A stretch of 64,000 bases of DNA from Fictibacillus sp. b24. GTDB taxonomy: Bacteria > Bacillota > Bacilli > Bacillales > Fictibacillaceae. The notes under the pieces were generated by a model, which was not told the origin of the DNA, did not search any database, and saw only the letters and a program-made list of their open reading frames with translations. Where the stretch lies: assembly GCF_030348825.1 (NCBI RefSeq), contig NZ_JAUCES010000005.1, positions 3,658,001 through 3,722,000 on the forward strand, given 5' to 3'. Below are positions 56,626-64,000 of the stretch, piece after piece (within the stretch, counting starts at the first letter, position 1; every line of letters begins with the position of its first letter). Made by a program: the position numbers and the translations under genes.

Positions 56626-56666
56626 TTTGTACATACAAATATAATAAGTGTATTACATTTTGTCAA
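56626..56666 (-). promoter_or_regulatory. MarR gene promoter with overlapping operator
   Basis: Minus strand: -35 TTGACA (56666-56661), 17-bp spacer, -10 TATATT (56643-56638). The inverted repeat TTTGTA-CA-TACAAA at 56626-56639 follows immediately and covers the expected start of transcription. Confidence 0.82.
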
Positions 56667-56697
56667 TAAAAAGATGTTTTGGCTCGGCAATTGAACA

Positions 56698-56802
56698 TAA
56701 TACTAGAAATTCTGGCATTATTCCGGCGAGTTTCGCCTATAATACGGCGAGTTTTTGAGTTAATCCGGCGAATTTCGGCCATATATCGGCGAGTCTACAA
56801 AA
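56698..56802 (+). repeat. Tandem array C: five degenerate units, exact 21-bp period
   Basis: Units begin at 56698, 56719, 56740, 56761 and 56782 around TAATNCGGCGAGTTTCGGCC. It lies between the MarR promoter and the yerC terminator. Confidence 0.9.
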
Positions 56803-56863
56803 TCCATCATAATACGACCGCATACACAACAATTAACTCCACTCTCCCGCCTCCAAGCACTAA

Positions 56864-56890
56864 CAAAAAAACCCACCAAATTGGCAGGTT
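56864..56890 (-). terminator. Terminator at the end of yerABC
   Basis: Minus-strand AACCTGCCAA / TTGGTGGGTT stem (two G-U pairs) then TTTTTTTG; it overlaps the yerC stop codon. Confidence 0.82.
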
Positions 56891-57194
56891 ATTTCGCTTC
56901 TTCCTCTTCATGAACGCGGTCAAGCACCATCGCATAAGCGTCGTTTCCGAAATTCAAACAGCGTTTTACGCGTGAAATCGTCGCAGTACTCGCACCCGTT
57001 TCACTCTCGATCTTGTGATATGTCTTTCCTTCACGCAGCATGCGCGCTACTTCAAGTCTTTGCGCCAGAGATTGAATCTCGTTCATCGTACAAAGATCAT
57101 CAAAGAAACGATAGCATTCTTCCATATCTTTTAGCGATAGAACTGATTCAAACAGCTGATCTAGCGCTTTTCCTCGCAGTTTATCAATTTGCAT
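56889..57194 (-). CDS. yerC: YerC/YecD family TrpR-like DNA-binding protein
   Basis: A 101-residue helix-turn-helix protein of the TrpR fold. It reads MEECYRFFDDLCTMNEIQSLAQRLEVARMLREGKTYHKIESETGASTATISRVKRCLNFG; the helix-turn-helix is the YHKIESETGASTATISRVKR part. Sequence and neighbours match B. subtilis YerC, whose targets are not firmly known. It is 18 bp after yerB. Confidence 0.93.
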   Translation of the reverse strand: MQIDKLRGKALDQLFESVLSLKDMEECYRFFDDLCTMNEIQSLAQRLEVARMLREGKTYHKIESETGASTATISRVKRCLNFGNDAYAMVLDRVHEEEEAK

Positions 57195-57212
57195 GTAACA
57201 TGCACTCCTTTT

Positions 57213-58241
57213 TTAATGCATCTTAACCGAATCTGCCATGCCACTCGGTACAATGTTAATCCATGTTTTACCCGGAACAAACGCCCCGCCGTCCGGAACG
57301 ATTCTTCCGTTATCGTTTTTCCACGAAATGTTTTGTGCGACACCGTTCTGTATTAGAATAGCATCTCCGCCTGACGTTAAGTTGATCTCACGTCTGCCGG
57401 CATCATCGATTACACGGTGGGCCGCTTCAACAATGAATACATTTTTTACAGTGACTGGCGTTTCGGTTTCGCGGTCTATAGTCGGTTCATTGTTGCTGCT
57501 TCTCGCGTACGTCTTCTTTTTATCAGAGTACGTAAAACCTACCGTATCTCCACCTTTATACGAAATCGTAACTTCATCCGCTGGTGTTCCCTCTATATCT
57601 GAAGCACCCTTACTCGTAAGAAACGGAAGCATGTCTAGATCATCCGAGTCTTCAGCTCCGATTTTCTTCATCCCTTTTTCAATATTTTCATAGGTGATGT
57701 AAGAGTTGTGAGGTGCTTTTCTAAAATCAGCTCGTTTAAAAAGACTGCCGTCATAGTCCATTCCGTTCAAATGATCGACTCTGCCGCTATAGAGAATCTC
57801 TTTCGCTTCTGGACTGAAGCCATGTGCTACGAATAACGAGTTGTAGCCTTCTGAGAGTTCAATATAATAGTCTCTTGCGCTCCGAACTGGGCCTACCACG
57901 TCCGGCATTTCACTTTGGAAAATCGCTAGAAAACGAGTAAGTTCCCCCTCAGCTAATACTTCGTACACAATGTCTGCTTTATGAAGTCCTGATTGAGGTC
58001 TTGCTTTCGAGTGGTTGTTTACCATAACAGCAACCGCCCGGTGGTCGACCTCATCATTCGTTCCTAAGCCAGTCAGCGGAAATACAGAAGCGTAGGTCTC
58101 TTCTTTTTTATCTTTCTTTGAATCAGATGCTTCAGCTTTATCTACTTTACCGTCTTCTAATACTTTATCTCTTGCGTCTTTACATGCAGACAGCGTTAAT
58201 ACTGTGATGATCGCCATCAAGATGATGTACCACTTTTTCAT
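57213..58241 (-). CDS. yerB: YerB-like lipoprotein (DUF3048)
   Basis: A 342-residue lipoprotein with the lipobox TVLTLSAC. The DUF3048 domains follow: LTGLGTNDEVDHRAVAVMVNNHSKARPQSGLHKADIVYEVLAEGELTRFLAIFQSEMPDVVGPVRSARDYYIEL in the first part, and a second beta domain ending GGAFVPGKTWINIVPSG. ATG at 58241 is preferred; a GTG three codons earlier is too near the AAAGGT site. Function unknown in the family. Middle gene of yerABC. Confidence 0.92.
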   Translation of the reverse strand: MKKWYIILMAIITVLTLSACKDARDKVLEDGKVDKAEASDSKKDKKEETYASVFPLTGLGTNDEVDHRAVAVMVNNHSKARPQSGLHKADIVYEVLAEGELTRFLAIFQSEMPDVVGPVRSARDYYIELSEGYNSLFVAHGFSPEAKEILYSGRVDHLNGMDYDGSLFKRADFRKAPHNSYITYENIEKGMKKIGAEDSDDLDMLPFLTSKGASDIEGTPADEVTISYKGGDTVGFTYSDKKKTYARSSNNEPTIDRETETPVTVKNVFIVEAAHRVIDDAGRREINLTSGGDAILIQNGVAQNISWKNDNGRIVPDGGAFVPGKTWINIVPSGMADSVKMH

Positions 58242-58290
58242 TGGGCTCACTACCTTTGTATCGTATTATTTTGCCCAATCCTTTTCTATA

Positions 58291-60039
58291 TTAACGCATA
58301 ATCGAAGGAAAGAGTAACCCTTTCTTTTTTACATCGTAAATGCCTCTTTGCGTAATGCGGATGTATGGCAAGTGTGTGGAAGAAAAGAACAGAAGAGAAT
58401 AGATTGGATCTTCGTACTGATACCCGCGCTCTCTTAGGGCATTCGTCAGCCTTTTTTCTTCTTGTACTAGTTCTTCTATACCAAGATTCGACATTCCTCC
58501 CGCTAACGGAAGTTTTATTTCAGCAACGATCTCGCCTTTTTCAGCAAGCACGATGCCACCGCCGACCTCTTTCAATCGCTCGAACGCCACTGCCATATCT
58601 TTTTTGCTCTTACCGATTATGAGCAGATCTCCGGTGTTGGAATAGGAGCTCGCAAAGCCATACAGATTCTTGGCAAAACCTTTCACGATGGTGTTCGTTC
58701 TCCACTTGCCATCTTTATCAATCAGCATTAAGAAGCACTCATCCGATTCTTCGTTAATTTCTTCAGAAAAAGGATTGATCGATACATTATATGGCCGAGT
58801 AATGACACTATTGTACATTTCTATTCCAACGAGACCAGAAAACTGAAAGTCTTCGTCGTGAAGATCCCAATTGATCTCTCTTTTTCGTATACCGTGCCCT
58901 TCCCAATCAAACGCAAAGTCTTTGTCTTCACTAACATCCTCACCATCACGCTTCATCCATTTTCCTTTAGCCAAAACAGAAACAGGTAGAGGATTCGAAA
59001 TATCATCTAAAATGTTCAAATGCGCCACACGTCCAGGAGCCACCATTCCAAAAAGGTGATCCAGGCCATAATATCTCGCCACATTATAGGAAACCATCAT
59101 ATACGCATCAACTGGATCGATTCCAGCTTCAAGCGCGATCTCAAGCATTTTATCAGTCACACCTTCTTCATAAAACGCTGGTGTTGAACCGTCCGTTGTA
59201 AAAAAGATTCGCTCATAGTTCGTGATGCCTTCTTCTTTCATCTGGCGTAAAAGCTTAGGCAGATCTGGACGGATCGATGAATAACGAAGAGATACTTGGA
59301 GCCCAGCGTTCAATCGGTCCATCACTTCCGTACCAGTCATTGCCTCATGATCACAATCTACCCCGAGCAATGTCATCGCCGTTAACGTTTTTTCTGATGC
59401 ACCTGGCAGATGGCCTTCGATCTTCTTACCCGCTTTCTTCGTCTTCAGCATCCAGTGAAGCAATGTATCATCACCTTGCAGTACGCGCGGCCAGCTTGTT
59501 AATTCTCCGCCTTGAAGAACATACGGGCTTTCAAGCAGCTGTCTAACCGATTTTTCAGAGAAATAATTCTCTTCTTCTAAAAGCTCGGTTTGCGCGTCAT
59601 ATCGGCACCACCAAAAGAAATTAGACGGCAGATCGTTCACGTCTTCCATAAAAGAAAGCGCTTTCGAAATACTCATTTCAAAAAGCAGCATAAAGTTATC
59701 GGCTAAAAATACAGACGTCCCGCGTTGCAATGCATATCGGGAGAGCGACTGGGGATTATAAAGTTGAAACGGATGACAATGCGGTTCAATATATCCAGGC
59801 ACAACAAACTTACCTTCGAGATCCGTAAATTCCGTTCCGGAGTCTTTTGCAGGCAGCTTGTCGCCCACATAGATAATACGGTCTTGAAGTATCCAAATAT
59901 TTGCCTTTACCCATTTTTTTAAGGCTGTGTTTAAATAAACAGCGTTTTTTAAGACAAGTGACGGTGCCGATTCACCTTGGATGACAGCCACTTGTTTGCG
60001 CATTTGCGCTTTTGTCCAAAACGCGATGTGTTGGTTCAT
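58291..60039 (-). CDS. yerA: YerA-like adenine deaminase homologue (amidohydrolase)
   Basis: A 582-residue metal-dependent hydrolase related to adenine deaminase. The metal motif, normally HxHIES in adenine deaminase, is EPHCHPFQLY near residue 83, followed by RGTSVFLADN and GHLPGASEKTLTAMTLLGVDCDHEAMTGTEVMDRL. The C-terminal part has ALRERGYQYEDPIYSLLFFSSTHLPYIRITQRGIYDV. The match to B. subtilis YerA is clear, but adenine deamination is not established for YerA. First gene of yerABC, 49 bp before yerB, and next to purine biosynthesis genes. Confidence 0.9.
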   Translation of the reverse strand: MNQHIAFWTKAQMRKQVAVIQGESAPSLVLKNAVYLNTALKKWVKANIWILQDRIIYVGDKLPAKDSGTEFTDLEGKFVVPGYIEPHCHPFQLYNPQSLSRYALQRGTSVFLADNFMLLFEMSISKALSFMEDVNDLPSNFFWWCRYDAQTELLEEENYFSEKSVRQLLESPYVLQGGELTSWPRVLQGDDTLLHWMLKTKKAGKKIEGHLPGASEKTLTAMTLLGVDCDHEAMTGTEVMDRLNAGLQVSLRYSSIRPDLPKLLRQMKEEGITNYERIFFTTDGSTPAFYEEGVTDKMLEIALEAGIDPVDAYMMVSYNVARYYGLDHLFGMVAPGRVAHLNILDDISNPLPVSVLAKGKWMKRDGEDVSEDKDFAFDWEGHGIRKREINWDLHDEDFQFSGLVGIEMYNSVITRPYNVSINPFSEEINEESDECFLMLIDKDGKWRTNTIVKGFAKNLYGFASSYSNTGDLLIIGKSKKDMAVAFERLKEVGGGIVLAEKGEIVAEIKLPLAGGMSNLGIEELVQEEKRLTNALRERGYQYEDPIYSLLFFSSTHLPYIRITQRGIYDVKKKGLLFPSIMR

Positions 60040-60128
60040 GTTGGATCACCTGTCTTCTCTGAAAATTTCGTTTTTTCAAGAATACCATATTCATCAAGCA
60101 AATTGGTGAAATCGAAGGGAGTATCTTT

Positions 60129-60389
60129 ATGAGACAAAATATTGGTTTAGTTAACAGCATGATTCGGATTATTGCCGGCTTAACACTGCTATCGGTTTAT
60201 ACGGCAAAACTTACACGCAAGCCATACAAAGAATCGTATATTTTAATGATACTAATGGCGGCAATGAAAGTGGCAGAAGGAATCGTTCGCTACTGCCCAA
60301 TGACGGATCTGCTTCACAAAAGCAAAGAAATGAACGACATGGATCTAGGTAATATCGCAAAGGAAGGTTCACCTTTTAATCCTTCTTAA
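60129..60389 (+). CDS. Small DUF2892-type membrane protein
   Basis: An 86-residue protein: RQNIGLVNSMIRIIAGLTLLSVYTAKLTR at the start, a second hydrophobic segment (YILMILMAAMKVAEGIVRYCPMTDLL) with the Cys-Pro typical of DUF2892 (as in the membrane part of YgaP), then a short hydrophilic tail. ATG at 60129 follows GGGAG. It is 17 bp before the MFS gene and likely co-transcribed. Function unknown. Confidence 0.82.
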   Translation: MRQNIGLVNSMIRIIAGLTLLSVYTAKLTRKPYKESYILMILMAAMKVAEGIVRYCPMTDLLHKSKEMNDMDLGNIAKEGSPFNPS

Positions 60390-60406
60390 TCCGAAGGGGG
60401 AACATC

Positions 60407-61678
60407 ATGCCGACTCATTCTATTTTAAAAGGCAACAAACCGCTTTTTAGTTTATTGGTCGTTGTCTTTATTACTCATCTAGGTTCTTATCTTGTTCTGC
60501 CTGTATTGCCCATCCTTTTAAAGGTGGAAACAGGTTTAACGGCAGCACAGATTGGGTTTACGCTAGCTGTCATTTCCGTTTTTATGCAGGTCGGAAGTGT
60601 GGTCGGCGGCGTATTTGCTGACCGGACAGGCAGGCGTTTTATTATTGCATTAGGTGCTCTTATACGAGCTGGAGGGCTAATTGGTTTCGCTTATTTTTCA
60701 ACCTATTCTCTCATTCTGTTAACAGCAGCAGTTAGCGGATTAGGTCTAGGGCTAAACGCACCTTCAACGAAAGCATTTATTTCTTCACTCGTGAAAGATG
60801 ACATGAGGTCTACTGCGTTTTCACTTCGTGGTATTTTCGCAAATATCGGTATGGCAATTGCGGGGTTAATGGTGTTTGCCTTGTTTACAAATAATTCGAG
60901 GCTAATTTTTATTACGGCTGCTGTCATTTATTTAGGCGCGAGCATGATCAGCTGGTTCTTCTTGCCGCCAGGGTGCGGGGATGAGAATTGCGGTGAGGTG
61001 AAATGGAGTGAGTACAGGCAAGCGTTAAAAAACATTCCCTTTCTCATGTTTGTTATCGCTACGATCTTTGTTTGGGCACTTTACGTTCAGTTCGCTTTAG
61101 TGCTTCCGCTTCGTGCTGAAAATGTGTTGGCCAACGGAAAAGATATCAGCATTATTTGGACCATTAATAGCATCACGGTTATCTTAGTGCAGACACTTAT
61201 CACCAAAAATATCATCCGCAACATCCACCCCTTAACTGCTGTAGGTTTAGGAACGATCTGCATCGGTTTATCACTTGGAAGCTTGTACTTTGCGAATACG
61301 CTGTTTTTCTTCGTGTTTGCCGGGCTTATCTTTATTACAGGTGAGATGTTGATCATGCCGACATTGGATACTTCTATATCTCAGCTTGCAGCGGCAAAGT
61401 TTCTTGGAATGTTCTTTGGATTAGCAAGTGTTTTTACTGGTATAGGTGAAGCGATCGGAAACTCTTTAGGAGGCAGATTGTTTGAATTTGCTGATGGCGG
61501 TCAAAGTGCAGTACCTTATGTAACTTATGCTGCAGCTGGTATTGGAATCTTCGTTGGCATGCAGCTGCTGCGTCGCTGGAAACCATTGTCCATCATCCAA
61601 CCGCCTAAACTGACACAGACAGCAGCACCCAACACAGATTCAGCAACATCACATCCTAATCCAATAGAAGAAGGCTGA
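60407..61678 (+). CDS. MFS transporter, drug-efflux type
   Basis: A 423-residue carrier with 12 hydrophobic segments. It has VVFITHLGSYLVLPVLPILL in TM1, the motif-A loop GGVFADRTGRRFIIALG between TM2 and TM3, and the antiporter-type GLGLGLNAPSTKAFISSLV in TM4-5. An internal CGDENC segment lies before the central loop. A hydrophilic Pro/Thr/Ser-rich tail follows TM12. ATG follows GGGGG at 60396. Substrate unknown. Confidence 0.88.
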   Translation: MPTHSILKGNKPLFSLLVVVFITHLGSYLVLPVLPILLKVETGLTAAQIGFTLAVISVFMQVGSVVGGVFADRTGRRFIIALGALIRAGGLIGFAYFSTYSLILLTAAVSGLGLGLNAPSTKAFISSLVKDDMRSTAFSLRGIFANIGMAIAGLMVFALFTNNSRLIFITAAVIYLGASMISWFFLPPGCGDENCGEVKWSEYRQALKNIPFLMFVIATIFVWALYVQFALVLPLRAENVLANGKDISIIWTINSITVILVQTLITKNIIRNIHPLTAVGLGTICIGLSLGSLYFANTLFFFVFAGLIFITGEMLIMPTLDTSISQLAAAKFLGMFFGLASVFTGIGEAIGNSLGGRLFEFADGGQSAVPYVTYAAAGIGIFVGMQLLRRWKPLSIIQPPKLTQTAAPNTDSATSHPNPIEEG

Positions 61679-61745
61679 CGAACGAGCGGAGAATGAAGTC
61701 CGCTGTCAGTCAGCCAAAAACTTTAAAAAGGAGGTCAACAGAACC

Positions 61746-61850
61746 ATGAGCTCAGAATACTTAATGGACACCGCATTTCTATATATCCTGCTCATCGGCG
61801 GAATTATCGCCATCTCGTATGTTTTTATTAAGAAGAAACGTGTGAAATAG
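61746..61850 (+). CDS. 34-residue single-pass membrane protein (EYxxD motif)
   Basis: A 34-codon gene: MSSEYLMDTAF, then the hydrophobic segment LYILLIGGIIAISYVF and a basic end IKKKRVK. It carries EYLMD, the motif of small EYxxD membrane proteins known from Bacillus annotation. The ribosome site AAAGGAGGTC is eight bases upstream of the ATG at 61746. Its last 23 bp overlap the 3' end of purD on the opposite strand. It follows the MFS gene in the same direction. Function unknown. Confidence 0.75.
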   Translation: MSSEYLMDTAFLYILLIGGIIAISYVFIKKKRVK

Positions 61851-63096
61851 CTTTAAACCCGATATCTTTACGGTAAAATGATCCTTCGCACGTAATCTTC
61901 CTCATTTCAGCGTACACCTTTTCTTGTGCTTCACTTAGCGATTTTCCTTTAGAAGCAACTAATAGCACTCTGCCGCCATCTGTTTTAAGAGAATTATCCG
62001 CAGATTTCGTACCTGCATGAAACACACTCGTTTCGTTCTTTATATTTTGAAGTCCTTCGATCACTTGAGGTTCAGAGGATGAAACAGGATATCCATCAGA
62101 AGCTAGAACAACGCCAAGTACGGATTCTTCAGACCATTGAAGCTCCGGCTTTTTACTGTCTAACAGAGATAATAACAGCTCTGATAGATCGTTTTCCAGC
62201 CGAGGCAGGATAACCTGTGTTTCAGGATCACCAAAACGCGCGTTAAACTCGATCACCTTTGGACCTTCTGATGTTAAAATCAAGCCTGCATATAGAATTC
62301 CAGTAAAAGGTGTTCCTTCTTGTTTCATGGCTAAAACCGTTGGCTGTACAATTTCTTGAATCGCTTTTTGAACAGCGGATGCTGGAATTTGCGGCACAGG
62401 AGAATATGCCCCCATTCCCCCTGTGTTTGGACCTTTATCACCGTCATAGGCACGTTTATGATCTTGCGCAATTTCCATCGGAAGTACGATCTCATCATGT
62501 ACGAATGACATTAATGAAAACTCTTCACCTTCAAGAAATTCTTCAACGACGACTTTTTCACTCGCCGCCCCAAAACGCTTGTCTACCATCAATTCGTAAA
62601 GTCCTTCTTCAGCTTCTTCTAGTGTTGCAGCTACAATAACGCCTTTGCCCGCAGCAAGTCCATCCGCTTTTAATACGATCGGCGCCCCATTCTCTCGTAC
62701 ATAAGAAAGTGCCTTATCGTAATCCGTAAACGTTTCAGAAGATGCCGTTGGAATACCGTACTTTTTCATAAGGTTTTTTGCAAACGATTTTGAGCCTTCA
62801 ATCTGTGCAGCTTCTCTTGAAGGACCGAAAATCACAAGTCCTTCTTCTTTAAAACGATTTACGATCCCGTCTAGAAGAGGTACTTCAGGACCTACAAACG
62901 TCAGAGCAATCTCTTCAGATTTTGCAAAAGACACAAGCTCATCAATGTTGTTTTCTTTTATGGAAACACACGTTGCTTGTTCCGCCATACCTGGGTTTCC
63001 TGGTGCAGCAAACACTTGTGTAACACTCGGGCTATTCGCAAACTTCCACACGAGTGCATGTTCACGTCCACCTTTCCCAATTACAAGAACGTTCAT
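61828..63096 (-). CDS. purD: Phosphoribosylamine-glycine ligase (GARS)
   Basis: A 422-residue ATP-grasp enzyme, step 2 of purine synthesis. It opens MNVLVIGKGGREHALVWKFA. The ATP site is APIVLKADGLAAGKGV, the phosphate-binding stretch is NTGGMGAYSP, and EFNARFGDPETQVILPRLE follows, all standard. ATG at 63096 follows GGAGGT. In B. subtilis it directly follows purH; here 386 bp with a dispersed repeat separate them. The stop overlaps the convergent 34-residue gene. Confidence 0.97.
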   Translation of the reverse strand: MNVLVIGKGGREHALVWKFANSPSVTQVFAAPGNPGMAEQATCVSIKENNIDELVSFAKSEEIALTFVGPEVPLLDGIVNRFKEEGLVIFGPSREAAQIEGSKSFAKNLMKKYGIPTASSETFTDYDKALSYVRENGAPIVLKADGLAAGKGVIVAATLEEAEEGLYELMVDKRFGAASEKVVVEEFLEGEEFSLMSFVHDEIVLPMEIAQDHKRAYDGDKGPNTGGMGAYSPVPQIPASAVQKAIQEIVQPTVLAMKQEGTPFTGILYAGLILTSEGPKVIEFNARFGDPETQVILPRLENDLSELLLSLLDSKKPELQWSEESVLGVVLASDGYPVSSSEPQVIEGLQNIKNETSVFHAGTKSADNSLKTDGGRVLLVASKGKSLSEAQEKVYAEMRKITCEGSFYRKDIGFKAISHVSS

Positions 63097-63130
63097 GGAT
63101 GCTACCTCCTTTATTAGCTTCGAAGTTTTT

Positions 63131-63265
63131 GAAAGCTGTTGATCTCCGTTTCAGGTACTCGCTTTCCGCGGGGCAGGCGGTGAGCCACATTCGTACGTTT
63201 CACGTATAAGTGTCTCACCCGCCCGCCTGTCCCGCAGGAGTCTCGCACCTTGCACTCCTATCAAC
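63131..63265 (+). repeat. Dispersed GC-rich hairpin repeat, full copy 2
   Basis: A 135-bp element nearly identical to that at 55923-56058, with the same core (GCGGGGCAGGCGGTGAGCC and CCTGTCCCGCAGGAGTCTCG) and GTTGAT/ATCAAC ends. It lies between purH and purD, inside the operon, on the antisense side of the transcript. Confidence 0.85.
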
Positions 63266-63436
63266 CCATCTTAGAAGAAAAGGAAAGACCCTTTTCTATA
63301 AGATTGTTGCTTTTAAGACGTTTTCTTTTCTTCTTCTAGCAAGTTGATTGTAGCGTAAGGTTGCCTGCCACATGAGAAGCTTCTCGCAAGGCATGCGACG
63401 AGGAAGTCACTTCGTTAGCATAAATTTGTAGACGCA

Positions 63437-63458
63437 GGAGCGGAAATCAACTACTTTC
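63437..63458 (-). repeat. Solo end of the dispersed repeat, opposite orientation
   Basis: On the minus strand, GAAAGTAGTTGATTTCCGCT continues with CC; this matches the left end of the 55923 copy at 21 of 22 positions. It faces the opposite way to the full copy 170 bp away. The rest of the 386-bp purH-purD gap shows no gene. Confidence 0.65.
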
Positions 63459-63482
63459 AGCTAAACAACCTTCTGAAAAGGA

Positions 63483-64000
63483 TTAATGCTTAAAGTGCCT
63501 TACTCCTGTGAATACCATCGTAATTCCGTGTTCGTCTGCTTTTTTGATAGAATCCTCATCCTTGATGGATCCGCCTGGCTGGATGATTGCTGTTACGCCA
63601 GCGCGTGCCGCTGCTTCTACCGTGTCATCCATCGGGAAGAAAGCATCTGATCCTAATGCTGAGCCTTGTGCACGATCGCCTGCTTGTTCAATGGCAATCT
63701 TAGCTGCGCCAACACGGTTCATCTGACCTGCACCAACGCCTACCGTCATTTCATCTTTAGCTAAAACGATCGCGTTTGATTTAACATGCTTTACAACTTT
63801 CCACGCAAGCTTCAAATCTTTCCACTCTTGCTCAGTCGGCTGACGTTTTGTAGGAATCGTGACGTTCGCATCATCTAATCCGAATACATCTTCATCTTGA
63901 ACGAGCATTCCGCCAGAAACGGTTGTGATTTTTTTCACGATACCATTTCTCTCTGTAAAATCTAATTTTAATAAACGGATGTTCTTCTTTTTCGTTAGAA
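63483..64000 (-). CDS. purH: Bifunctional AICAR transformylase/IMP cyclohydrolase PurH (partial, N-terminus outside window)
   Basis: The last 172 residues of PurH, open at the right edge. The visible AICAR formyltransferase part reads [14 protein letters not shown], then [77 protein letters not shown] and the end [12 protein letters not shown]. The sequence is complete to its stop and not damaged. It is upstream of purD in the purine operon. Confidence 0.96.
   Translation of the reverse strand, partial: LTKKKNIRLLKLDFTERNGIVKKITTVSGGMLVQDEDVFGLDDANVTIPTKRQPTEQEWKDLKLAWKVVKHVKSNAIVLAKDEMTVGVGAGQMNRVGAAKIAIEQAGDRAQGSALGSDAFFPMDDTVEAAARAGVTAIIQPGGSIKDEDSIKKADEHGITMVFTGVRHFKH

Noticed and set aside
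63483-64000. purH as a truncated pseudogene
   Set aside because: The frame continues open to the window edge and the visible part is intact, so the truncation is due to the window.

Overview
The window is a chromosomal segment of a low-GC Bacillaceae. The core gene order matches Bacillus subtilis: purH-purD, yerA-yerB-yerC, pcrB-pcrA-ligA-camS, gatCAB, a TetR gene divergent from swrC, then dgkB and rlmCD. Ribosome binding sites are strong AGGAGG types, TTG and GTG starts occur, and CcpA (cre) and Fur sites match Bacillus consensus. The genus cannot be fixed from the sequence. No rRNA, tRNA, CRISPR array, insertion sequence or prophage was seen.

Layout, left to right. 1-2.3 kb: the first part of an old-yellow-enzyme oxidoreductase (cut by the window edge), tspO and a VCBS/FG-GAP protein. 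2.4-11.9 kb: a sugar (xylose-type) ABC transporter xylFGH. Beside it lies a three-component sensor (membrane-anchored sugar-binding protein, LytS/YesM-type kinase, YesN-type regulator) whose operon ends in a second xylF-like binding protein. A perfect cre site overlaps the -35 box of xylF. 12-18 kb: VOC protein, SstT symporter, secreted neutral protease, peptidase E and a tRNA dihydrouridine synthase. 18.2-22.4 kb: a four-gene operon of acyl carrier protein, AMP-forming ligase, AlgI-type MBOAT and SGNH protein. It resembles dlt or alginate-acetylation systems but is not a standard dltABCD, and a perfect Fur box lies upstream. 23-28 kb: zinc ribbon protein, rlmCD, secreted subtilase, methyltransferase and dgkB. 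28-36 kb: plus-strand accessory genes, including an Opp-type ABC transporter with two paralogous B-type permeases and no binding protein. 36-45 kb: swrC with its divergent TetR regulator, a short-chain fatty acid transporter, and gatCAB. 45-54.6 kb: YciI, rocA with a cre site, camS, ligA, pcrA, pcrB. 54.8-64 kb: an acetyltransferase, a quinone-reductase-like gene with a MarR regulator, yerABC, an MFS exporter, a 34-residue membrane protein, purD and the end of purH.

The intergenic regions hold repeats that the genes do not explain. There are four short degenerate tandem arrays with an exact 20- or 21-bp period, and two copies of a ~135-bp GC-rich hairpin element plus scattered solo ends of it. 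One full copy sits between purH and purD. A perfect 23-bp-arm palindrome lies upstream of an acetyltransferase gene.

The best candidates for an undescribed system are the ACP/ligase/MBOAT/SGNH operon with its Fur-box region, and the Opp-like transporter lacking a binding protein.
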